In this document: positions 52,800 to 63,500 of the stretch, in pieces
How positions within the stretch are numbered: the first letter of the stretch is position 1
Layout: each line of letters starts with the position of its first letter
Made by a program: the position numbers and the translations under genes
Notes under the pieces: model-generated
What the model was told of the DNA's origin: nothing
The model's database searches: none
What the model saw: the letters and a program-made list of their open reading frames with translations, nothing else
Source: Paenibacillus aceti
GTDB taxonomy: Bacteria; Bacillota; Bacilli; Paenibacillales; Paenibacillaceae
Assembly: GCF_003614185.1 (NCBI RefSeq)
Contig: NZ_KZ987724.1
Span: forward strand, 352,566-416,565
DNA: 64,000 nt
Direction: 5' to 3'

Positions 52800-54503
52800 A
52801 TGAAGATGAATATTGCCGATATTCCATTCAGTCGCTATGGTTCTTACTTTGCTTTTTCCTTAGATCGGAAGACGGGGAAGCTGCTGCTGCGGGATCTGCA
52901 CGGCGGGGATGAAGCGCCGAGCAGCATATTTGAGATACAGCTTATACAGGATGGCGTGCCGGTTGAGTATGAACTCGATGTAACGGAGACGAGGCTTCGT
53001 CTCCTGCATCGAGTGCAGCCGCAGCGATACGCCGAGCTGTGCATCAGCGACGAGGACGTGATTCGCGGAAGGCTGCAGGGCGTATCCTTGCAGCTGACAG
53101 CGATCAAGTCCCGTTATGATAGTCTGATGCCGTACGGCGTGGACTCAAGACAATGGGAGTACCATCTGTACACCAAAGAGATCAAGCTGATGTTCACTCT
53201 GCTTAGCGGGGAGATCGATGTTGATGCGCCTTGGAGAACGGTGGGCAATGAGCGGATCGTCATCACCTTCCATCCGCAGAGCGGAGAAGGCAGCTTCGCG
53301 ATCGAGAGCTACAGGACGGTCTGGCCGGGACGGGAGTATGATGATTATCCGGCGGCGTATGAGCGGGTGAGACGGAATTATGAGCAGTGGCTGCAGCAGA
53401 TGACATCTGTACCGGAGCGCTACGAGCCTTCGCGGTGGTTGGCAGCCTATATTACCTGGTCCTGTGTCGTGCATCCCGAAGGACAGCTGACGGATTATGC
53501 GATGTATATGTCCAAGAACTGGATGTTCAACATCTGGAGCTGGGATAATTGCTTCAACGCGATGATGCTGAGCAAGCAGCAGCCGGATCTGGCGCTGGCC
53601 CAGCTAGAGATCTTCATCGCTCATCAGGATCGCAGCGGTATCTACGCGGATTTTATTAACGACAAGTTCGTCTCCTTCAATTGCTGCAAACCGCCGATCC
53701 ATGCCTGGGCCTTCCAGCAAATGAGGAAACGCAACGCCAGGCTGAATGATAAGACGATTCTGGCCCGCATGTACGATAGCTTCAAGCGGGCGACGAACTA
53801 TTGGCTTGAATGCCGTCGCAGTGATTCCTCGCGCCTGCCGGTGTACAATCATGGTAATGACTCGGGCTGGGACAATGCTTCGATTTTTCATGAAGGGATT
53901 CCGGTGGAAGCGCCGGATCTGGTGGCCCATCTAATTAGGCAAATCGATATATTAAGCGATTTGGCCAGCGAGCTGGAGCTGTGGGATGAAGCTGAGCAAT
54001 GGAGGGAGCAGGCGGATGAATTGTATCATCTTCTGATGGAGCGTCTGTATGTCGAGGGTTCTTTTGTAGCCAGATATGCGCCGGAGAATCGTGTGATTGG
54101 GCAGCAGAGCAGCTTAATCCTCCTTATGCCCTTAGTCATCGGCTACAGGCTGCCCCGTAATCTGTGCGACAGGCTGGTGCAGACATTAATCGAGAAGTTC
54201 GACTCGCCTTATGGTTTGTGCACAGAAGCCTATGGGAGTTCATTGTATAAGGAGAACGGCTATTGGCTCGGTCCGATCTGGGCGCCCGTGACCTATTTGT
54301 TCATTGATGCACTTCAAAATAATGGATATAATGAATTTGCAACCGCATTAGCGAAGAAATTTATGGAACTGACTCTGGTCGGCGGAATGGCGGAGAACTT
54401 CGATCCATTCAGCGGCAAAGGCCTGGTAGATCCTGCCTTTACTTGGACATCGAGTGTATTTCTGCTGTTAGCGGAACAGTTCGCTATTGGCGGTGAAGGA
54501 TAA
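52800..54503 (+). CDS. GH63/GH37-like glucosidase (MGH1-like)
   Basis: This 567-residue protein has an N-terminal beta-sandwich of about 200 residues and an (alpha/alpha)6 barrel from about residue 210. The catalytic region includes MSKNWMFNIWSWDNCFNAMML, NHGNDSGWDNASIF (Asp as likely acid) and TEAYGSSLYKENGYWLGPIW (second acidic site near the Glu of TEAYGS). This places it with YgjK/GH63 or GH37 alpha-glycosidases. It has no signal peptide and probably removes glucosyl or similar units from the imported oligosaccharide. ATG 52800 is just after the LacZ stop, with GGGGAG upstream. Confidence 0.8.
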   Translation: MKMNIADIPFSRYGSYFAFSLDRKTGKLLLRDLHGGDEAPSSIFEIQLIQDGVPVEYELDVTETRLRLLHRVQPQRYAELCISDEDVIRGRLQGVSLQLTAIKSRYDSLMPYGVDSRQWEYHLYTKEIKLMFTLLSGEIDVDAPWRTVGNERIVITFHPQSGEGSFAIESYRTVWPGREYDDYPAAYERVRRNYEQWLQQMTSVPERYEPSRWLAAYITWSCVVHPEGQLTDYAMYMSKNWMFNIWSWDNCFNAMMLSKQQPDLALAQLEIFIAHQDRSGIYADFINDKFVSFNCCKPPIHAWAFQQMRKRNARLNDKTILARMYDSFKRATNYWLECRRSDSSRLPVYNHGNDSGWDNASIFHEGIPVEAPDLVAHLIRQIDILSDLASELELWDEAEQWREQADELYHLLMERLYVEGSFVARYAPENRVIGQQSSLILLMPLVIGYRLPRNLCDRLVQTLIEKFDSPYGLCTEAYGSSLYKENGYWLGPIWAPVTYLFIDALQNNGYNEFATALAKKFMELTLVGGMAENFDPFSGKGLVDPAFTWTSSVFLLLAEQFAIGGEG

Positions 54504-54506
54504 GGA

Positions 54507-56379
<1,873 letters not shown>

Positions 56380-56459
56380 GATTGAGTTGTGGCGGCTGCG
56401 CGTGATTTCTAAGGAAACTACAGAACGCTATTTGCCCTAAAATAAGCGCAGCTCGATTC

Positions 56460-56592
56460 TAACGAAACACCATATCGTTATCTGACCCAAATCCCGGCTA
56501 TAAGTGGCTATTTCGTCGAAATAAGGCTCCTCCGTTTCGTTACAATTTCTAGCGGCCCTTTTTGGCGCAAATAGCGATACCATGTTTCGTTA
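56460..56592. repeat. Family-B inverted repeats after the sugar operon
   Basis: TAACGA-AACACCATA-TCGTTA (56460-56480) and TAGCGA-TACCATGTT-TCGTTA (56572-56592) are clear units. Between them lies a half unit (CCGTTTCGTTA near 56532). The second is preceded by GCGCAAA as in the other clusters. This is the third family-B location in the window. Confidence 0.8.
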
Positions 56593-56632
56593 GAGCTCGC
56601 CGAGATCTCGCAGCACCTGCGATGGCGTACTG

Positions 56633-56668
56633 AAACCATCAGAGAAGTCGCTTCTGATGGTTTTTGTG
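56633..56668 (+). terminator. Terminator after the sugar operon
   Basis: AAACCATCAGA (56633-56643) pairs perfectly with TCTGATGGTTT (56653-56663) around a nine-base loop and is followed by TTG/T-rich sequence. It can end the operon transcript. A minus-strand frame at 56590-56838 runs straight through it and is not accepted as a gene. Confidence 0.8.
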
Positions 56669-56841
56669 TGTCTGAGTTGTTTATAATGGACTTCACCGAC
56701 TTTTTCGCTTTTCCATTTGAGAAATAATAACACTACTAAAGCAGCAATACAGCCCCACCAGATGCTTAACAAGAGTTCATCTAATGAGCTCGGCCGCTCT
56801 CCCTCCAATATACGCTGGATTTCGCAGAAAATGTGCAACAG

Positions 56842-56857
56842 CCTGCATATCCGCAGG
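56842..56857. repeat. Family-A inverted repeat
   Basis: CCTGCA-TATC-CGCAGG is a family-A unit with one changed arm base, followed by GCTTT. A more degenerate copy (GCCTGCCTATTTG…TTGCAG) lies near 56892. Confidence 0.7.
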
Positions 56858-56935
56858 CTTTCCCTATGAACAGGTGGTTTCAGGTGATAAAGCCTGCCTA
56901 TTTGTCCTATTTGCAGTTTTCCGTATTACGACGAA

Positions 56936-56952
56936 GGTCAAATAAGGTCAAA
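56936..56952. promoter_or_regulatory. CtsR heptad pair 1 (distal)
   Basis: GGTCAAA-TAA-GGTCAAA is an exact match to the CtsR operator (two heptads A/GGTCAAA separated by NAN). It lies about 80 bases upstream of the hsp20 -35 box. Confidence 0.85.
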
Positions 56953-57030
56953 TTAGACATTTTCGCAGCAAAAGCTTGGGGAAATCCGAAAATTTGCCCG
57001 ATTTTGAGCTATATTGAAGCTTAATCGATT

Positions 57031-57059
57031 TTGTCATTCCCGGGGTGGAGGCATATAAT
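57031..57059 (+). promoter_or_regulatory. Sigma-A promoter of hsp20
   Basis: TTGTCA (57031-57036) and TATAAT (57054-57059) are separated by 17 bases. Transcription would start near 57066, next to CtsR heptad pair 2. Confidence 0.8.
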
Positions 57060-57069
57060 ATAGATGTAA

Positions 57070-57086
57070 GGTCAAATAAAGTCAAA
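57070..57086. promoter_or_regulatory. CtsR heptad pair 2 (proximal)
   Basis: GGTCAAA-TAA-AGTCAAA matches the CtsR operator exactly, followed by a further half heptad GTCAAAG. It covers the expected transcription start. Confidence 0.9.
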
Positions 57087-57109
57087 GTCAAAGAAAGGGG
57101 AAATGAATT

Positions 57110-57562
57110 ATGTTTGATCTGATTCCTTTTGGAAGACGCAGAGAGGATGCTTTTGGTCAGCTGGTCAAATCCTTCAACGATGTGTTCAATGATGATTGGT
57201 TCGCACCGTTCAAGGGTCCGGGAATGTCCTTCAGGACAGATATTCGGGAAACGGACCAAGCCTATTTGGTGGAAGCGGAACTGCCTGGTTTTCAGAAAGA
57301 TGATATCGAAATCAACTATGCAGCCCCTTACTTAACCATCAAAGCTGTACGTAGAGAGGACAATAGGGTCGAGGATCTTGACCAGCAAGTTGTCCGTCAA
57401 GAACGTCATTACGGGGAGTATATCCGCAGATTCTACGTCCAGGATATCGACGACAGCAATATAACCGCAACCTTGAAGGATGGAGTCCTCAAGCTGGAAG
57501 TTCCTAAACAAGCAAATGCCAGCGTTAGACGGATTCAAATTCGCGATGACAGGGACATTTAA
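57110..57562 (+). CDS. Hsp20/alpha-crystallin family heat-shock protein
   Basis: This 150-residue small heat-shock protein has an N-terminal part (MFDLIPFGRRREDAFGQLVKSF) and the alpha-crystallin domain from about residue 42 (FRTDIRETDQAYLVEAELPGFQKDDIEI). The edge motif is GVLKLEVPKQ (usual form G-V-L-x-L-x-V-P-K). It binds unfolding proteins in an ATP-independent way. Two CtsR operators and a sigma-A promoter upstream show that it belongs to the class III heat-shock regulon. AAAGGGG lies before the ATG, and it is monocistronic, ending in a strong terminator. Confidence 0.95.
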   Translation: MFDLIPFGRRREDAFGQLVKSFNDVFNDDWFAPFKGPGMSFRTDIRETDQAYLVEAELPGFQKDDIEINYAAPYLTIKAVRREDNRVEDLDQQVVRQERHYGEYIRRFYVQDIDDSNITATLKDGVLKLEVPKQANASVRRIQIRDDRDI

Positions 57563-57574
57563 TGGATCGGGCTA

Positions 57575-57614
57575 AGGCCTCTCTCGCCATTCAGTTGGTG
57601 GGAGGGGCTTTTTT
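57575..57614 (+). terminator. Terminator of hsp20
   Basis: A 15-pair stem (AGGCCTCTCTCGCCA with TGGTGGGAGGGGCTT, including G-U pairs) around TTCAGT is followed by T-rich sequence. Confidence 0.85.
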
Positions 57615-57742
57615 GCGTCCTTACAACTCCTACCTGGAAAATAAAAGAAAACCAGAATGAGTTGATTTTTTCACTTTTACAATAGGGAATTAAGTGTATA
57701 ATAGATACAGAATAGTACAGATTCGGATCGGGGGTATAACAG

Positions 57743-59077
57743 TTGGAGGGGCATGAAGAGAGTATTACAAAGCATGAGCAGCTGCTTCAATATATTGAGG
57801 GACTAAAGATCGGCACGAAGATATCGGTGCGTAAATTGGCCAAGACGATGAGCGTGAGTGAGGGAACGGCTTACCGTGCGTTAAAAGAAGCGGAGAACCT
57901 GGGGATCGTCATTACAAAAGAGCGAATCGGTACAGTCCGTGTCGAGAAAAAGCCGCGTAATCTGTCCGATCAACTGAGCTTCGAGGACGTTGTTGAAATC
58001 GTGGAAGGCCATGTGCTCGGCGGGGCCGAAGGCTTAGGCAAGACACTGCATAAATATGTAATCGGTGCGATGAAGATCGATGCCATGGCGCGTTACATTG
58101 ATGCGGGCAGCCTACTGATCGTCGGGAACCGGGAGAATACCCATTCCCTGGCGCTGCAGCAAGGCTCTGGAGTATTGATTACTGGCGGATTCGGGACGAG
58201 CCGTGAGGTCAAAAATTTGGCGGATTCCCTACAGCTTCCGATTATTTCTTCCCGTCACGATACGTTTACGGTCGCTTCCATGATTAACCGAGCTCTCTTC
58301 GACCGTCTGATCAAGAAGAAAATTATGCTGGTCGAGGATATCGTCGTCAGAAAACCGCGGGTCAGTATGCTGAAGCTGAACAGTACGATTGCTGATTTTG
58401 ATGAATTGTCGATTGAGACGGGGGCGCAGCATTTTCCGGTGGTTGACGAATGGAATCGGGTGGTCGGCATCATCAGCCGCAAGGATGTTGAGGATCTTAA
58501 AGGGGATCAGAATATTGAGAAATGCTTAATCCGTCATCCTATTACAGTCGGCATGCAAACTTCACTGGCTTCCGCGGCACAGATTATGGTATGGGAGGGG
58601 ATTGACTTCCTGCCGGTCGTGGACCGCAATCGTAAGCTGGTCTCCTCGGTAACGCGCAGAGAGGTACTGCAGGCGATGAGAGATGCGCAGAATCAGCCAC
58701 AGATGGGTGAGACGTTCGAGCATTTGATGTGGAATGGATTTGCCGAAGAGCGTGACCAGGACGGGAAGCTGTTCTTTCACGGGATGATCACGCCGCAGAT
58801 GGCTACTAATTTAGGGACGATCTCTCATGGAGTGCTGAGTTCGATAATGACGCAGGCTGCCTTGACCTTTGCCAAGGATATCAGCGGAGGAGACTATGTC
58901 GTCGATAATCTATCGACCTATTTCGTCCGGCCTGTCCAGATTGAGAATCCGGTCGTGATCAGTCCGGTCCTCTTGGAAATTAGCCGCCGGGCCTGCAAAT
59001 TGGAAATGCTGATGAAATACCAGGACAATATGGTGGCGAAGGCGATGCTAACTCTGCAATTCATCGACCATGCGTAA
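57743..59077 (+). CDS. ytoI: YtoI-like HTH/DRTGG/CBS/hotdog protein
   Basis: This 444-residue protein starts at TTG 57743 with GGGGG eight bases upstream. Domains in order are an HTH (VRKLAKTMSVSEGTAYRALKEAENLG), a DRTGG domain (about 95-200), paired CBS domains (ETGAQHFPVVDEWNRVVGIISRKDV and EGIDFLPVVDRNRKLVSSVTRREV) and a C-terminal hotdog/thioesterase-like domain. This is the YtoI architecture, and its role is unknown, though CBS domains usually sense nucleotides. It converges on ytpI, as expected for this locus. A TATAAT lies at 57697. Confidence 0.92.
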   Translation: MEGHEESITKHEQLLQYIEGLKIGTKISVRKLAKTMSVSEGTAYRALKEAENLGIVITKERIGTVRVEKKPRNLSDQLSFEDVVEIVEGHVLGGAEGLGKTLHKYVIGAMKIDAMARYIDAGSLLIVGNRENTHSLALQQGSGVLITGGFGTSREVKNLADSLQLPIISSRHDTFTVASMINRALFDRLIKKKIMLVEDIVVRKPRVSMLKLNSTIADFDELSIETGAQHFPVVDEWNRVVGIISRKDVEDLKGDQNIEKCLIRHPITVGMQTSLASAAQIMVWEGIDFLPVVDRNRKLVSSVTRREVLQAMRDAQNQPQMGETFEHLMWNGFAEERDQDGKLFFHGMITPQMATNLGTISHGVLSSIMTQAALTFAKDISGGDYVVDNLSTYFVRPVQIENPVVISPVLLEISRRACKLEMLMKYQDNMVAKAMLTLQFIDHA

Positions 59078-59078
59078 G

Positions 59079-59378
59079 TTACTCTGCTCTTTGGCGGGCG
59101 AAGATCCCATAATTACGGATGCCGGCAAAAATATTAAAGGCGCCCAGCACCATAAATACTGCACCTACGATAACGCGAATGGTGGAGCCGCTGAACATGA
59201 ACATTTGAATCATCGCAAGAAATAATAGCATGAAGCCCATGCTGATATTGCTCTTGGCCTGCGTAATGCCGCGCTTATGGGTGTTGACAGAACGGCGCGC
59301 CTTGAGGCTGAATACGATGGAGCATATGCTGGAGGCGATCAAGCCTGCATATAAGACGTACAGAATACTATCGACCAT
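59079..59378 (-). CDS. ytpI: YtpI-like membrane protein
   Basis: This 99-residue protein has three hydrophobic helices (SILYVLYAGLIASSICSIVF, SMGFMLLFLAMIQMFMFSG, IVGAVFMVLGAFNIFAGI) and the charged KARRSVNTHKRGITQAKSN between the first and second. It matches the YtpI family, of unknown function. The stop lies one base from the ytoI stop on the other strand. AAGGAGC precedes the ATG. Confidence 0.9.
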   Translation of the reverse strand: MVDSILYVLYAGLIASSICSIVFSLKARRSVNTHKRGITQAKSNISMGFMLLFLAMIQMFMFSGSTIRVIVGAVFMVLGAFNIFAGIRNYGIFARQRAE

Positions 59379-59485
59379 AGAATTGGCCAGCTCCTTTTCT
59401 AGTGAGTATTAATTAGTATATTATGTAAAAACGAATGTGATTTATTTCATTGTATCATGAAAAAACCGTTCTGGAGCATGAAATA

Positions 59486-59983
59486 TCAACTTCGCACATA
59501 TGGCCGCATATCGACCCAAACCTGCAGTACGCCTTCGCTGACCAGCATGGTTTTAATTTGGATGCTATAATCCTTGTCGCGGACGGAATATATTTTTCTG
59601 TTCAGCAGCGTTCGGGCCATTTTGGCATCGGAATCAATATCGAAGATATTCCTGCCACGCAGCACCTCAAGCTCGTCCTGCAGCATCTGCACGACCTCCT
59701 TGACGGCTAGAGAATCCAGAGGCGGATCGCGTTCCTCCACTCTAACTTTGACCTCTTTAACGACAGTGGAGCGGTTCTGGTATTTTCGCAGCGTCTTATT
59801 ATCTTCCTCCGCTTGATAGAGCTGGATCTGCAAATCCTTATTCTCAATCCACAGCTGATTATAGCTTGCTTGGAACACCATATTATAGGCGATACTGCCG
59901 ATGACCATCCCGAGCAGGAATACCCCGACAAATTGCATGAAGCGCTTGAATCCCTGAAGAGTAGGCCATTTTCTATCCTTCAT
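59486..59983 (-). CDS. ytrI: YtrI-like sporulation membrane protein
   Basis: This 165-residue protein has one N-terminal membrane helix (FMQFVGVFLLGMVIGSIAYNMVF) followed by a coiled-coil (NKDLQIQLYQAEEDNKTLRKY) and a C-terminal outer domain (ARTLLNRKIYSVRDKDYSIQIKTML). It matches YtrI, which with YtrH affects forespore resistance in B. subtilis. The start overlaps the ytrH stop by ATGA. The longer in-frame start at 60001 lies inside ytrH and is less likely. Confidence 0.9.
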   Translation of the reverse strand: MKDRKWPTLQGFKRFMQFVGVFLLGMVIGSIAYNMVFQASYNQLWIENKDLQIQLYQAEEDNKTLRKYQNRSTVVKEVKVRVEERDPPLDSLAVKEVVQMLQDELEVLRGRNIFDIDSDAKMARTLLNRKIYSVRDKDYSIQIKTMLVSEGVLQVWVDMRPYVRS

Positions 59984-60309
59984 CCCCTGCCGCCTCCGCA
60001 CATCCAGCGGACGATCTCCGCTCCGATATGAGCGCCGAGGAAGGCGAACATCAAATAGGCAATTTGCTTGATCGCCGGAGAGATATTTCCGTCAAAAAAA
60101 TTACTCTCTATCACCCGCATCGGATCGATCGTTCCGCCTACGGCTGCGGCAAGCGCCCAGATTTTGATTCGGCCCGCAATTTCAAGCATGCTCTGCGTCG
60201 GTGGCTGAAACGCCATAACAGCGCCGATTCCTCCAATCAACGCTCCTCCGACTACAATGCCAAAAGCAACAAAAAAGTCTATGGTGGCCTTGGTTAGAAA
60301 TGTACTCAT
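59980..60309 (-). CDS. ytrH: YtrH-like sporulation membrane protein
   Basis: This 109-residue protein has three to four hydrophobic segments (FFVAFGIVVGGALIGGIGAVM, IWALAAAVGGTIDPMRVI, IAYLMFAFLGAHIGAEI) and matches YtrH over its whole length. In B. subtilis it is made in the mother cell under sigma-E. It is divergent from dnaE. CGAAAGGAGAG precedes the ATG. Confidence 0.92.
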   Translation of the reverse strand: MSTFLTKATIDFFVAFGIVVGGALIGGIGAVMAFQPPTQSMLEIAGRIKIWALAAAVGGTIDPMRVIESNFFDGNISPAIKQIAYLMFAFLGAHIGAEIVRWMCGGGRG

Positions 60310-60417
60310 CTTCTGTCATCTCTCCTTTCGCCGGATGGCTCGTCCAGGCTATGATTTCATGGATGGGCGGATAGCTCCCATACCTTCACTACTCTCATTC
60401 TATGGGCGCAGACTGGG

Positions 60418-60425
60418 GTTGTATG
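60418..60425 (-). promoter_or_regulatory. Possible sigma-E -10 box for ytrH
   Basis: On the minus strand CATACAAC, about 109 bases upstream of the ytrH ATG, resembles the sigma-E -10 form CATACANT. A possible ATT-type -35 lies about 15 bases further upstream. Visual match only. Confidence 0.3.
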
Positions 60426-60503
60426 ATAAAATCTTTTAATAAAGAGACAGATTTATAGATCAGGTTGGTTAAGTACGGATTCGTATAGAAAGGAAGGAGA
60501 CGC

Positions 60504-63500
60504 ATGGACAGCTTTGTTCACCTGCATGTACACAGCGAATACAGCTTGCTCGATGGAGCCGCCCGGCTTGAGGAACTGGTCAAAAGAGCCGCAGGCTTCG
60601 GTATGAAAGCGCTGGCGCTGACAGATCACGGAGTGATGTACGGTGCGGTTCCTTTTTATAAATTATGTAAGGCAAATGGAATCAAGCCGATTATCGGGTG
60701 CGAAATGTACTTCACGACCGGGTCGCGCAAGGAGCGGGGCAGCCGGAAGGACCAGCCGATTCATCATCTGATTCTGCTGGCGAAGAATCTGCAGGGATAT
60801 CAGAATCTGATGCGATTATGCTCGATTGCGCAGCTGGAAGGCTTTCATTATAAACCGCGGATCGATTGGGAGGTGCTGGAGCGCCATGCTGAGGGGCTTG
60901 TCTGCCTGAGCGCTTGTCTAGGTGGTGAGGTGCCACAGCATTTGCTGCACGGCCGTTATGAAGAAGCGAAGCGGGCTGCTCTGCGCTATAAGGCGGTGTT
61001 CGGTGAGGACTTCTATTTGGAACTGCAGGATCACAGCATTCCAGAGCAGAAGATGGTGAATCCGCAGCTGATTCAGCTGGCTGAAGAGACGGGCATCGCA
61101 CTGGTGGCGACCAATGATGTCCATTATCTGGAGCAGACGGATGCTGAAGTGCAGGATGTGCTGATCTGTATCGGCACGGGCAAGAGTGTTGAGGACGAGG
61201 ATCGTCTGAAAATGAATACGAACCAGCTCTACCTGAAGAACGGGGCTCAGATGGCCGCGTTGTTCCCGCATGTGCCGGAAGCGATTCGCAATACAGCGGT
61301 GATCGCTCACAAATGTGAGCTGGAGCTGGAATTCGGCAAGCATATTCTGCCGGCTTACCGTCCGATCCCTGAGGGGATGGATGCGGCAGCTTACCTGAAA
61401 TCTCTCTGCCAGCAAGGGCTTGCCGAGCGCTATGGCGGTTTGCCGGAGTGGCAGAATGAGGAGGCCCAGGATACACTGCAGCAGCGGCTCAATTATGAGC
61501 TGGAAGTTATCGCGAATATGGGTTTTTCGGATTATTTTCTGATCGTGTGGGATTTCATCGCTTATGCCCATCGGCATGGTATCGCTACCGGGCCGGGGCG
61601 GGGGTCCTCCGCGGGCAGTATCGTCGCTTATGTACTGCATATCACGAATGTAGATCCTTTGAAATATAATCTGTTGTTCGAGCGTTTTCTCAATCCAGAG
61701 CGGGTGACGATGCCGGATATCGATATAGATTTCAGCGATGAGCGCCGGGATGAGGTTATTGCTTATGTAGCTGACAAATATGGACCTGAACATGTAGCGC
61801 AGATTATTACCTTCGGTACGATGGCTGCGCGGGCGGCTGTGCGTGACGTCGGCAGGGCGCTGGGTGTTCCGTTCGGTGAAGTGGATAAGGTAGCCAAGCT
61901 TATCCCTGGCAGCCTGGGGATGACGATTGAGCGCGCGATGAAGGAGAGTCCGGATTTGAAGGGGCTGTATGATTCACAGCCGCGTATTCAAGGCCTGCTC
62001 GATATGGCTAAGAAGGTAGAGGGGATGCCCCGGCATGCCTCGACCCATGCGGCGGGTGTGGTCATCTCCCGTGATCCGTTGACAGATGCGGTGCCGCTGC
62101 AGACAGGAAGCGAAGGGACGGCGCTGACGCAGTATTCCATGGAGAATCTCGAAACGATCGGATTGCTGAAAATGGACTTCCTCGGTTTGCGCACTTTGTC
62201 GATCATCGAGCGCTGCATGAGATGGATTACGGAGGAGAGCGGGGATGCCCCGGATTTTCGCATCATTCCTGATGATGACCGGAAGACCTATGAAATGCTG
62301 GGCCGCGGTGAGACGACGGGGGTATTCCAGCTTGAATCGGCGGGGATGCGGCGGGTGCTACGTGATTTGAAGCCGTCGCAGTTCGAGGACATCATTTCTG
62401 TCCTGGCGCTTTATCGTCCAGGTCCGATGGAATTCATTCCGAATTATATTTCCGCGAAGCACGGGCTGAGTGAGGTTCATTATCCACATCCGGATCTGGA
62501 GCCGATTCTGAAGGATACGTATGGCATTATCGTCTATCAGGAGCAGATTATGCAGATCGCTTCGCGGATGGCTGGCTTCTCGCTGGGTGAAGCGGATTTG
62601 CTGCGCCGGGCTGTGTCGAAGAAGAAGCGTGAAGTATTGGATGAGCAGCGCGGTCACTTCGTAGCTGGGAGCAAGGCTCAGGGCTATAGGAAGACGGATG
62701 CGAATGCGGTCTATGATATGATCGTCCGCTTTGCGGATTATGGTTTTCCGCGGGCGCATGCTGCGGCGTACGGGGTGCTTGCTTTTCAGACAGCGTACTT
62801 GAAGGCACACTATCCGGTGCATTTCATGGCCTCGATGCTGACGGCGGTCATGGGTAGCCACCGCAAGGTTGCTGAATACATCGTCGAGTGCCGCCGGATG
62901 GACATCGTCGTGCTGCCGCCGGATGTGAACGAGAGCGGGGTGCTGTTCACACCAAGGGTGAGCGGTGCCAATAAGTCTGGGGCGGTGGGCAATTCGGAGA
63001 CGTCCAGTTTGGATACGGATTTGTCGGTGGATTCAGGCTCGGATTCCGATTTGAACTTACAGATGTCTTCTGTTCCTTCGGATAGAACGATGTCAATGAA
63101 TTTTGAAGAATCTACGGATCCAACAAGCAACTTTCCTCCGGTGCTTGATACGGATGGTGCAGGGGTAGAAGCAGCAGGGAGTTCTCAGAAGGTTGAATCA
63201 GGAGAGCATTATGGAGTCATACGCTTCGGACTGGCTGCGATCAAAAATGTAGGCACCCAGGCGATGGAGAGTATCCTGAAGGAGCGGCAGGAGCGACCTT
63301 TCGATAGTCTGCTCGATTTCTGCCGCCGCGTCGATCTGCGTGTCTGCAACAAGCGAGTGATCGAGTCGCTGATTCAGGGTGGCGCGTTCGACTCGTTGCC
63401 TGGACATCGCGCTCAGTTGCTGGCGATGCTGGATGAGACGGTGGAAGCGGCGGCGAAGTGGCGCAAGGAACGGGATGATCTGCAGATTCAATTATTCGAT

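Noticed and set aside
56590-56838. 82-codon minus-strand frame with one hydrophobic helix
   Set aside because: It starts at a TTG without a ribosome site inside a repeat area and runs through a strong terminator and a family-B repeat, so it is not accepted, although the hydrophobic stretch is gene-like and could be an old remnant.
60712-61793. Two long minus-strand frames opposite dnaE
   Set aside because: They are antisense shadows of the conserved dnaE reading frame, with Pro/Ser/Arg-rich or His-rich composition and no motifs.
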